The notes under the pieces are model-generated. The model did no database searches. It was not told the DNA's origin and saw only the letters and a list, made by a program, of their open reading frames with translations. From Opitutia bacterium (lineage in GTDB: Bacteria > Verrucomicrobiota > Verrucomicrobiia > Opitutales > UBA953): a stretch of 5,512 nt of DNA. The stretch covers positions 3,716 to 9,227 of the forward strand of contig DNHH01000051.1 in NCBI GenBank assembly GCA_003485955.1, in the 5' to 3' direction. Every line of letters starts with the position of its first letter. Within the stretch, counting starts at the first letter, position 1. The position numbers and the translations under genes are program-made. This document shows, one piece after another, positions 1 to 5,512 of this stretch.

Positions 1-24
1 GCTGGGCAGGGGCGCGTCGGTCAC

Positions 25-588
25 TTATTTAGCGGCTGGGCTGGGAGCGCCGGACTTATAATTGGCGTTGAGCTCTGCAATCACCGCATCGGTGATGTCG
101 AGCGAGGCGTCGCTATAGAGCAAGCCACCCTTTGGAAGGATAACGTCAAGACCCTTGGACTTCGCAATTTTTTCAACCGCAGGACGAATGTCTGCATCGA
201 GTGCACGACTCATTTCCTGAATGCGACCTTGAATGGTTTTACCCACTTCTTGATCGAGCTGTTGGAGCGCCGAGTACTTTTGGCGGAACTGCTCTTCTTT
301 AACCTTAAACTCGCCGGCAATTTGCTGCTTACCAGACTCGCTGAGCAAAGGCGACTGTGCGCGCTTTTGGGTATCAACAAGATCTTCTTTTAAGCGCTGA
401 ACTTCATCGAGTTTGTCCTGAAGAGTGACTTTGCCGGCATCCACACTTTTTTGGATGCTAGCCTGTTGCTCAACGGCTTTGTTATACTTTTTAGTGATTT
501 CGTTAATATCGACGACGCCCGTCTTAGGGGGGTTACCTGCTGTAACGACAACAGCTGCCATCGAGAGGAGTGCGGTGAGGGTTTTCAT
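25..588 (-). CDS. skp: OmpH/Skp-family periplasmic chaperone
   Basis: 187-residue secreted protein of the OmpH/Skp family, periplasmic holdases that keep unfolded outer-membrane proteins soluble on their way to the BAM complex. Residues 1-17 form a signal peptide: Lys2, a hydrophobic run from about residue 4 to 15, and a V-T-A site before Gly18. The mature protein starts with the family's short first strand (GVVDINEI, 24-31). A long, charged, Gln/Lys/Glu-rich helical region follows (about 32-142), the expected coiled-coil tentacle. The closing segment (146-172) has the typical GLDVILPKGGLLYSD and LDITDAVIAELN pattern. Length is close to the usual 160-190. The ATG at 586-588 is chosen because the signal peptide begins there; no Shine-Dalgarno site precedes it. 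It lies 74 nt after bamA, the same order as in Proteobacteria, and is probably co-transcribed with it. A short Pro/Ala/Ser-rich tail (181-187) is unremarkable. Family is secure; exact equivalence to E. coli Skp is inferred. Confidence 0.9.
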   Translation of the reverse strand: MKTLTALLSMAAVVVTAGNPPKTGVVDINEITKKYNKAVEQQASIQKSVDAGKVTLQDKLDEVQRLKEDLVDTQKRAQSPLLSESGKQQIAGEFKVKEEQFRQKYSALQQLDQEVGKTIQGRIQEMSRALDADIRPAVEKIAKSKGLDVILPKGGLLYSDASLDITDAVIAELNANYKSGAPSPAAK

Positions 589-616
589 GGGGATGGATAA
601 GCAGAAACGAGAGCCC

Positions 617-633
617 TAGGGTTGGCAACCCTA
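617..633. repeat. Small inverted repeat in the bamA-skp spacer
   Basis: An exact inverted repeat, TAGGGTTG / CAACCCTA around one central G, can fold as a 7-bp stem with a 3-nt loop. It lies in the 74-nt gap between the bamA stop and the skp start. Neither strand has a run of T after the stem, so it does not look like an intrinsic terminator. It may be an mRNA stability or processing element, or chance. I see no good promoter in the gap: TTGCCA (minus strand, 623-628) resembles a -35 box but lies inside the hairpin and has no matching -10. Confidence 0.5.
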
Positions 634-662
634 AGAAAGAACCCCCTTTGCCTAGCCTAAGC

Positions 663-3116
663 TTAGAACGAGGTGCCGAAACTGAAGTTCAACTGCATTC
701 CGTTATCATTCACTATCTGAGGCCCGGTGGGCGTCTGAACGGTCGTTGGCGAAAGCGGGAATCCGAAGTCCAAGCGCAGAACAGCCCCTCCCAAAAGAAT
801 GCGCAGGCCGATACCATAGTCGCCATTCATGTCGCTCGTGGAGAAGTCATTCGACTCTTTGTTTACGAAGCCCCAATCCGTGAAGAGAGCCCACCGCAAG
901 GTGTCAGAAGCTTGGATGGTATATTCGGCGGTAAATAATCCGTAAGTGAGACCACCCACTGGCTGGTAGAGCGCCGTGGTCGCACCTGTCTGGAATGTAT
1001 CAGGCGCGCCGACATAGTTATATTTAAATCCACGTAAGTCATAGGCTCCGCCTAATTCTTGGCGTTCGTAAAACGGCACCGCTGCGTTGGGCTGATAAGT
1101 ACCGGTGCGTGCATAGAACGAGATTGTTTGATTAGCTTCACGAGAAATCAGGAACCAGCGGCCCATACGTAAATCTGTCTTCAGATAATCTACGTCCCCG
1201 CCAAGCCAACCGCCTGCAAGTGTATTGGTTAACGCAACGCGGTAGCCACGCGTTGGAAATGTGAACTCGTCGCGCGTATCGCGCACCAACGAAAGCACCA
1301 CTTCAGGAATGGATTTTCTTTGACCAGATTCCGCCAAAACGTCTGGCGGAACCACCGCTGCATTCACACTCGTCAACTCAACGGATCGAGTACCAACGGA
1401 AAGACGCGACTGGATTCCAAAGATATTACGACGTGCATAGACATCGAAACCGCGTGTGCTAAGATCGTAGTAGCTTGATTGATAACCAGCGAAGCGTTGG
1501 TAGATATTATAACCAACTGCTAAATCACGCTCCCAAAGAGCAGGCTCCTCAAAGCTATGCTCAATCGAATTAGAAAGATTTCCAGCGGAAACGCGTAAAC
1601 GGAATTTTTGACCACCGCCACGGAACCAGCCCTCAGGATTAAAGGCGTCAAAATTACCTTCAGAGTATTCAACAAATCCAACCAGCTGCTCGACTGAGCT
1701 AAACCCTGCACCAAACGAAACCATACCTGTCGGGCCTTCCTTTAAGGCAATCAACAAGTCACGCTGATCAGGTATTGGTGTTGGGACAGGCGTGACCCGT
1801 ACGCTTTCGAAAAACCGGGTATTGCGGAGGCGGCTCTCGGTACGACGAGCAGCCTGCAGGTCAAAGAGGTCTCCTGGGGCTAAAGCAAGTTCGCGGGCAA
1901 TCACGGTCGAGCGCGTCTTGGTATTTCCTTCAATCAAAACTTGGCGGACGGTACTTGGATTGCTTTCGCGAATTTCAAAGCGCACGTCGATCGCACCCGT
2001 CGAAAGATTGGGCGTACGGACAACGCCGATTTGAACGTCGAGGTAGCCGCGACTGCCATAGGCAGCACGAACCTTGTCCACTGCGACTTCAACCGCGGCG
2101 GAACTATACCAAGAACCCGGGGCAAGCTGGTCAGTTCCTGAACTGATGAGACCGGCGTCTTCAGCCTGGTTAGCAATGAGCTTGAGCAGTTTCTCTGTGC
2201 GGAAAGGTGAACCTTCGCTCTTACCAAGCTCATTACCGCTCACCTGCACATCTCCAACCACGTAGCGCCGACCTTCTTGAATGCGATAGACGACATCCAC
2301 CCAGCCTTGGTCGCCAGAAACATCGCGCACGGTGCATTGTGTAGCTGCGTCCGTCGAACCGACTTCGACGTCCAAGAATCCGCGCGCGCGGTAATAGGCC
2401 AATATGCGTTCACAGTCTTGACGATAATCGTCGGCACTCAAGCGACCGCCACCTGTTAAGCCGGAAAGCTTCCACCAGCGCCAGCTGCCAATTTTCAACT
2501 CTGCACCGGTAAGCAATTCATCTTCATCAATTTGTTTGGCACCATCAACTTCGACTTTACCCACTCGCAGTGAAGGTGTCAGGGATGCCACCGCGATAAT
2601 TGCCACGCGACCGTCGGAGCCTTGCTCGCGGCGTAAATCAATAGTCGAGAATGGCCGATTTTTTCGCAGGCGCTCGATAGCTTTATTACGGCCACGGGCG
2701 AGTACTGAAGGATCTAAAGCATCCCCAACGCGTATGCCTAAGTCTTCAATTAAATCAGATTCATCCTCTAATCCATTGAGGCCTTCGAAGCGAACAGCAG
2801 AAATAAGGGGCCGTGGCTCAACAATGATGCGGACATCAATCAGGCCACTAACTGGGTCCAGCGTTGGGATAACTTCCGCCTGTGCAAATCGACCCGTTGC
2901 ATAAAGCGCACGCACAGTATCCGATGCAGACTCTCGGGAAAAAGGTGCACCTTCCTGAAGTGAAACATGGCCGAGCACAAAAGCTGAAGAGACTGCTCCA
3001 GCTCCGGAAACCTCAATAGTGACCTTGCGGACGTTCGGCTCTGCCGACAAAGCGCAGACCGGGAGAAGCGCAGCTGCCAGCAGAAGGCAGGCAAGATGAC
3101 GTGAAGGAGAGTTCAT
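663..3116 (-). CDS. bamA: Outer-membrane protein assembly factor BamA (Omp85)
   Basis: 817 residues, close to E. coli BamA (810). BamA is the central subunit of the BAM complex, which folds and inserts beta-barrel proteins into the outer membrane. A signal peptide covers about residues 1-25 (hydrophobic core 9-20, likely cut after LSA, before Glu26). Five POTRA domains follow: about 28-101, 103-181, 184-281, 284-384 and 388-460. Each ends in a strand typical of the fold (such as VVYRIQEG, 275-282), and the last begins VRQVLIEGNTKTR. POTRA 4 looks some 15-20 residues longer than in E. coli. The barrel runs from about 462 to 817, with the loop-6 motif as LRGF (694-697) and a C-terminal Phe in FSFGTSF, the beta-signal pattern. 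The start ATG overlaps the dnaB stop (ATGA), so translation is probably coupled; no Shine-Dalgarno site is visible. The mature protein has just two cysteines, both in POTRA 3. TamA is an alternative Omp85 member, but it has three POTRA domains, so BamA is preferred. Confidence 0.95.
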   Translation of the reverse strand: MNSPSRHLACLLLAAALLPVCALSAEPNVRKVTIEVSGAGAVSSAFVLGHVSLQEGAPFSRESASDTVRALYATGRFAQAEVIPTLDPVSGLIDVRIIVEPRPLISAVRFEGLNGLEDESDLIEDLGIRVGDALDPSVLARGRNKAIERLRKNRPFSTIDLRREQGSDGRVAIIAVASLTPSLRVGKVEVDGAKQIDEDELLTGAELKIGSWRWWKLSGLTGGGRLSADDYRQDCERILAYYRARGFLDVEVGSTDAATQCTVRDVSGDQGWVDVVYRIQEGRRYVVGDVQVSGNELGKSEGSPFRTEKLLKLIANQAEDAGLISSGTDQLAPGSWYSSAAVEVAVDKVRAAYGSRGYLDVQIGVVRTPNLSTGAIDVRFEIRESNPSTVRQVLIEGNTKTRSTVIARELALAPGDLFDLQAARRTESRLRNTRFFESVRVTPVPTPIPDQRDLLIALKEGPTGMVSFGAGFSSVEQLVGFVEYSEGNFDAFNPEGWFRGGGQKFRLRVSAGNLSNSIEHSFEEPALWERDLAVGYNIYQRFAGYQSSYYDLSTRGFDVYARRNIFGIQSRLSVGTRSVELTSVNAAVVPPDVLAESGQRKSIPEVVLSLVRDTRDEFTFPTRGYRVALTNTLAGGWLGGDVDYLKTDLRMGRWFLISREANQTISFYARTGTYQPNAAVPFYERQELGGAYDLRGFKYNYVGAPDTFQTGATTALYQPVGGLTYGLFTAEYTIQASDTLRWALFTDWGFVNKESNDFSTSDMNGDYGIGLRILLGGAVLRLDFGFPLSPTTVQTPTGPQIVNDNGMQLNFSFGTSF
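1329..1351. repeat. Perfect 8-bp inverted repeat inside bamA
   Basis: TTCCGCCA (1329-1336) and TGGCGGAA (1344-1351) are exact reverse complements separated by 7 nt. The repeat lies in the bamA segment encoding residues about 589-596 (PPDVLAES), which looks like a surface loop between two barrel strands. No T-run follows on either strand, so it is not a terminator. It could be an mRNA hairpin or simply a consequence of codon choice. Confidence 0.45.
3113..3116 (-). promoter_or_regulatory. ATGA stop-start overlap, dnaB to bamA
   Basis: The bamA ATG (3114-3116) and the dnaB TGA (3113-3115) share two bases in an ATGA overlap. This arrangement commonly lets ribosomes ending dnaB re-initiate on bamA. 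The dozen bases before the bamA ATG (AACAACCTTATTC) contain no Shine-Dalgarno-like purine run, so bamA initiation may depend on this coupling or on another mechanism. Confidence 0.75.
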
Positions 3117-4543
3117 GAATAAGGTTGTTCGCGTGCTGGGGTCTCAAATCGAGTGAGCGCAGGATTGAAGTAAAGTTTGATATCATGCGTAGGGCCATTG
3201 CGGTTCTTGGCAACAATGAGCTCACGGAGGAGCATCCCATTGGCATCCGCGACCTCCGCGTCGTTTTCGAGCGCCTTACGATCTGAAGCGCTGGCCTTGG
3301 CTATTAGCAGGACGATGTCGGCGTCTTGCTCAATAGAGCCAGACTCACGCAAGTCAGACATGCGCGGCTGACGACCTTCGTCTTCGGATTTACGATTAAG
3401 CTGAGCTAAGGCGATCACAGGCACCTCAAACTCTTTAGCCATCGCCTTAATACTGCGAGAAACTTCGGCAATTTGCTGTTCGCGCGGCAGACCGGCATCC
3501 AAGCCATTAATCAATTGGATGTAATCGATGACAATCATGTCGAGTTTGTTACGGGCATGTGCGCGACGGCACTTCGCACGAATCTCTAAAATAGTCTGAC
3601 CACCCGTATCATCGATAAACAATGGGAGTCCTTTATACTCCCGGGCTGCATCAACCAAATCTCGTTGGGCCTGAGCGTCCGGGTGTGCACTCCGGAGCTT
3701 GCCCAGATTCACACGCGCACGTGAACACAACAATCGCAACGCCAACTCACGCGAAGGCATTTCTAACGAAAAGAGTAAGATGCGTGCAGGCTTAGCACCC
3801 TCGCGCTTCGGAAAGAGAGCCGCCTCGATAAAGTTAAGTGCGATTGAGGTCTTGCCCATACCTGGACGCGCCGCCACTACAACCATCTGCCCAGGCTGGA
3901 AACCAAATGTAAGCCCATCAAGGCCATCAAACCCTGTTGGTAGACCACTGGCCGCAGAACGGTTATGGATGATGCGCTCAACCAAATCCATCGCCTCGCC
4001 AATGGGCTTGTCGACAGGTTGAACACTGTCAGCAATGCGCGACTCGCTAATACGGAAAAAGGCCTGTTCAACATCTTCTAAGAGACGGTCGATGCCGTCC
4101 GCATGTGAGTGAGCCTTTTCAACGGTGGAAACTGATGTCGCTATCAATTGACGAAGGAAAAACTTTTCGCGAACAATGGTAAGCCAGTGGCGCGAATTGG
4201 CTGTTGATGCAACCAGGCTTGAAAGTTCGTTGACGTACGTTGTTCCGCCCACGCCTTCGAGTTGACCTTTGCGACGCAACTGCTCGGTGAGCGTAATTTC
4301 ATCGATGCCGACGTTCTGCTGCGAAAGATCGATGGCAGCCTGAAAAATATCTTGGTGCGCTGGGCTAAAGAAATGCCCAGCGATTAATCGATCCTGCAGG
4401 CAGGCCTGCAAAGTATCGCCACCATCAATCAGCACACTCGCTAACAAACCTCTTTCGGCATCTAAATTATGTGGGGGTACGCGATCGCCAGCCGGTGCAT
4501 TTGGATCGGGGAGACGGCGTTTTTGAAATGAGCGTTCGGCCAT
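3113..4543 (-). CDS. dnaB: Replicative DNA helicase DnaB
   Basis: 476 residues, the normal size for DnaB, the hexameric 5'-3' helicase that unwinds the chromosome at the replication fork and recruits primase. After a basic leader (1-21) comes the N-terminal domain, opening with the family pattern VPPHNLDAERGLLASVLID (22-40) and running to about 165. A linker to about 195 leads to the RecA-like ATPase domain. Visible motifs are Walker A ARPGMGKTS (225-233, Lys231/Thr232), the catalytic Glu261 in SLEMP, Walker B MIVIDYIQLI (336-345, Asp340), H3 ALAQLNR (378-384), H4 LRESGSIEQDADIVLLI (398-414) and the arginine finger R448 in KNRNG. No intein interrupts it, although dnaB is a common intein site. 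I chose the ATG at 4541-4543. An in-frame GTG at 4556-4558 would add five residues (481 aa); neither start has a Shine-Dalgarno site. It follows the rplI terminator, so it needs its own promoter, and it overlaps bamA by ATGA. Confidence 0.96.
   Translation of the reverse strand: MAERSFQKRRLPDPNAPAGDRVPPHNLDAERGLLASVLIDGGDTLQACLQDRLIAGHFFSPAHQDIFQAAIDLSQQNVGIDEITLTEQLRRKGQLEGVGGTTYVNELSSLVASTANSRHWLTIVREKFFLRQLIATSVSTVEKAHSHADGIDRLLEDVEQAFFRISESRIADSVQPVDKPIGEAMDLVERIIHNRSAASGLPTGFDGLDGLTFGFQPGQMVVVAARPGMGKTSIALNFIEAALFPKREGAKPARILLFSLEMPSRELALRLLCSRARVNLGKLRSAHPDAQAQRDLVDAAREYKGLPLFIDDTGGQTILEIRAKCRRAHARNKLDMIVIDYIQLINGLDAGLPREQQIAEVSRSIKAMAKEFEVPVIALAQLNRKSEDEGRQPRMSDLRESGSIEQDADIVLLIAKASASDRKALENDAEVADANGMLLRELIVAKNRNGPTHDIKLYFNPALTRFETPAREQPYS
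4358..4410. repeat. Dense cluster of inverted repeats in the 5' part of dnaB
   Basis: Two hairpin-forming repeats lie almost end to end. CGCTGGGC (4358-4365) pairs with GCCCAGCG (4375-4382) over a 9-nt loop. TGCAGGC (4395-4401) pairs with GCCTGCA (4404-4410) around AG. Between and within them are the perfect palindromes CGATTAATCG (4381-4390), ATCGAT (4387-4392), CCTGCAGG (4393-4400) and AGGCCT (4402-4407). All of it is coding (dnaB residues about 45-62, within the N-terminal domain), so a protein-coding explanation is sufficient. The density is still unusual for this window. Confidence 0.45.
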
Positions 4544-4558
4544 GAAAGAAAGGGTCAC

Positions 4559-4640
4559 ATTGTGAATCTTAAGTCAGTGAGCAAGACAGCCTGAACCATC
4601 CACGACTTATTCTATAACTTATCGACAAAGGCACTCGGGG
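4559..4640 (-). promoter_or_regulatory. Probable dnaB-bamA-skp promoter region
   Basis: A terminator ends the rplI transcript just upstream, so a promoter for dnaB is expected between it and the dnaB start. The best AT-rich element is TATAGAAT on the minus strand (4609-4616), containing the -10-like hexamer TAGAAT (5 of 6 to consensus). No convincing -35 box lies 16-18 nt upstream of it, so the exact promoter is unresolved. The same stretch contains TTATCGACA on the plus strand (4619-4627), one base from the DnaA-box consensus TTATCCACA. The placement rests mainly on context. Confidence 0.35.
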
Positions 4641-4675
4641 CTAAAAACAAAGAAGCCCACCAAAGTGGGCTTCTT
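4641..4675 (-). terminator. Intrinsic terminator after rplI
   Basis: AAGAAGCCCAC (4650-4660) and GTGGGCTTCTT (4665-4675) form a perfect 11-bp stem with a 4-nt loop. On the minus strand the stem's own TTCTT continues into TGTTTTTAG, giving a U-rich tail. It starts about 20 nt after the rplI stop codon. The plus-strand reading has no T-run after the stem, so it acts on minus-strand transcripts only. It should separate the ssb-rplI unit from dnaB-bamA-skp, though readthrough cannot be excluded. Confidence 0.9.
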
Positions 4676-4694
4676 AAGAGGGGCCTTGGGGAGC

Positions 4695-5252
4695 TTACTC
4701 AGCCTTCTTGGCTGGTTTTTCCTTCTTCGGGCGACGTGGCTTCTTGGGCTCAGTGCTCTCAGCTTCTTCGATCGGTGCGGACTCTTCTGCAATGGGGTTC
4801 TCGGAGATAACTTCGAAGGGTAACTCGATGGTCATTGTTGAATGGAGGCGGACGTTCGCAGCGTGCTTACCCAAAACCTTAATAGGTCCTTGTCCAAGGT
4901 GAATGCGCTTACGTTCGAGCTGAATGCCAGCCTCTGCTAACTTCGCAGCGATTTCTGCAGTACTCACGGCACCGAACATCTTGCCACCTTCACCGGTTTT
5001 CACGGCGAATACGAGCGAGATGGACTGGAGCTTAGCTGCGAGACCCGTAGCGACTTCTAGGTCGCGAGCTTCGCGTACGACCCGAGCCTTTTGCAAGGAC
5101 TCGATGTATTTGCGGTTAGCTTGATTGACGGGCAGTGCAATTCCCTGCGGAAGCAAGTAGTTGCGAGCGTAGCCGGCGCGAACGCGAACTTGTTCGCCTT
5201 CGGCGCCAAGACCGTCGACAGGTTTAATGAGAAGAACTTCGGTGAGAGCCAT
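4695..5252 (-). CDS. rplI: 50S ribosomal protein bL9, with C-terminal extension
   Basis: 185 residues; bL9 is usually about 148-150. It binds 23S rRNA near the L1 stalk base and affects reading-frame maintenance. Residues 1-47 are the N-terminal RNA-binding domain, with the family signature GLGAEGEQVRVRAGYARNYL (14-33) and then LPQGIAL. A charged connecting helix runs from about 45 to 75. The C-terminal domain (about 78-149) shows GGKMFGAVSTAEIA (89-102) and IKVLGKHAANVRLHS (124-138). Residues about 150-185 are an added low-complexity tail, first acidic (Glu-rich, 151-168) and then Lys/Pro/Arg-rich (170-185). The start ATG (5250-5252) gives the canonical N-terminus; the bases before it (CCAAGTATACACCT) contain no Shine-Dalgarno site. 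It lies 40 nt after ssb and is followed by a strong terminator. Identification is secure; the role of the tail is unknown. Confidence 0.96.
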   Translation of the reverse strand: MALTEVLLIKPVDGLGAEGEQVRVRAGYARNYLLPQGIALPVNQANRKYIESLQKARVVREARDLEVATGLAAKLQSISLVFAVKTGEGGKMFGAVSTAEIAAKLAEAGIQLERKRIHLGQGPIKVLGKHAANVRLHSTMTIELPFEVISENPIAEESAPIEEAESTEPKKPRRPKKEKPAKKAE

Positions 5253-5273
5253 AGGTGTATACTTGGGTTAAAT

Positions 5274-5279
5274 ATTATA
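5274..5279 (-). promoter_or_regulatory. TATAAT, possible -10 box upstream of rplI
   Basis: The minus strand reads a perfect TATAAT in the 40-nt ssb-rplI spacer. Transcription from it would begin about 15 nt before the rplI ATG. The best -35 candidate, TTCCCT at 5298-5303 with an 18-nt spacer, matches only three of six bases, and there is no TGn extension. It may be an internal promoter that raises rplI output over ssb, or just AT-rich spacer. Confidence 0.3.
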
Positions 5280-5292
5280 GGTTTAAGAAAAA

Positions 5293-5512
5293 TCAGAAGG
5301 GAACGTCGTCTTCAGGGACAGGGGTGTCGTTAGCAGGAGCTGCACCGCCACGAGCACCGCCGGAGCGAGGCGCAGGGCTGTCGCCATCAGACGTAGCACC
5401 TGGAGCGCGACCACCAATAAAGGTGAAGTTTTCAAGCACCACGCCGAGGCGTGAACGCTTTTCGCCCGTCTTCTTGTCGTCCCACTGATCCAACTTAAGG
5501 CGACCTTCGACG
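5293..5512 (-). CDS. ssb: Single-stranded DNA-binding protein, C-terminal part
   Basis: Partial: the 5' end lies beyond the window, and 72 codons plus one base are visible. SSB coats single-stranded DNA during replication, repair and recombination. The first visible residues, VEGRLKLDQWDDKKTGEKR, are the family's VEG-L-x-x-x-W segment. It continues into the last OB-fold strand (GVVLENFTFIGG). A flexible Gly/Pro/Ala/Ser linker of roughly 30 residues follows, and the protein ends in EDDVPF, the acidic tip that binds partner proteins (DDIPF in E. coli). TTG codons such as the one at 5491-5493 are internal and not starts, because the homology continues upstream of them. It probably forms one transcript with rplI, in keeping with the widespread rpsF-ssb-rpsR-rplI cluster. 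Confidence 0.93.
   Translation of the reverse strand, partial: VEGRLKLDQWDDKKTGEKRSRLGVVLENFTFIGGRAPGATSDGDSPAPRSGGARGGAAPANDTPVPEDDVPF

Noticed and set aside
1..24. GTG directly after the skp stop codon, opening eight in-frame codons to the window edge; it could be the start of a further gene such as lpxD.
   Set aside because: Eight codons with no recognisable motif cannot support a gene call; lpxD is suggested only by analogy with Proteobacterial gene order.
592..600. TTATCCATC on the minus strand just before skp, resembling a DnaA box.
   Set aside because: Two mismatches to TTATCCACA; such matches are frequent by chance and there is no functional reason for one here.
623..628. TTGCCA as a -35 box for skp.
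   Set aside because: No acceptable -10 hexamer at 16-18 nt (the best is TCTGCT, three of six), and the sequence is part of a hairpin.
648..938. Plus-strand open frame of 96 codons opposite the 3' end of bamA.
   Set aside because: Antisense shadow of a clear BamA barrel, with no recognisable protein features.
2536..2904. Plus-strand open frame of 122 codons opposite the POTRA region of bamA.
   Set aside because: Its Ser/Arg/Thr-rich composition is typical of antisense reading through a gene; no motif or initiation signal was seen.
3699..4022. Plus-strand open frame of 107 codons opposite dnaB.
   Set aside because: Antisense to the conserved DnaB ATPase domain, whose motifs explain the sequence fully.
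3113..4543. Possible intein or insertion in dnaB.
   Set aside because: The protein is of normal length, all helicase motifs are contiguous and in order, and there are no intein-type junctions.

Overview
The window is a compact block of core genes from a Gram-negative (diderm) bacterium, all on the minus strand. Read in the direction of transcription (right to left) they are: the 3' end of ssb, then rplI, dnaB, bamA and an ompH/skp-type periplasmic chaperone. An outer-membrane barrel assembly factor and a Skp-like protein make a diderm certain. I infer a member of the PVC group, most like Verrucomicrobiota/Opitutae. The reasons are the replication-helicase-to-bamA-to-skp order, the moderate GC content and starts without Shine-Dalgarno sites. 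This placement is inference, not proven from the window.

Layout: 5293-5512 is the C-terminal half of ssb, ending in the standard acidic tip. A 40-nt spacer with a perfect TATAAT hexamer leads into rplI (4695-5252), whose bL9 protein carries an extra acidic-then-basic tail of about 36 residues. A strong intrinsic terminator (4641-4675) closes that unit. The 134-nt spacer 4561-4694 holds the terminator and presumably the promoter of the next unit; it also holds a one-mismatch DnaA-box-like 9-mer. dnaB (3113-4543) overlaps bamA (663-3116) by ATGA. A 74-nt gap with a small hairpin separates bamA from the skp-like gene (25-588). The last 24 bases of the window are too short to assign.

Functionally there are two modules. 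ssb-rplI is a remnant of the widespread rpsF-ssb-rpsR-rplI cluster, here without rpsR between ssb and rplI. dnaB-bamA-skp joins the replicative helicase to two envelope genes that work together: Skp-type chaperones carry unfolded outer-membrane proteins across the periplasm, and BamA inserts them. I found no tRNA, rRNA, CRISPR array, insertion sequence, phage gene or defence system. All genes look intact except ssb, which is cut by the window edge. This is mostly an ordinary core region, and the findings are modest structural and regulatory oddities rather than a new system.
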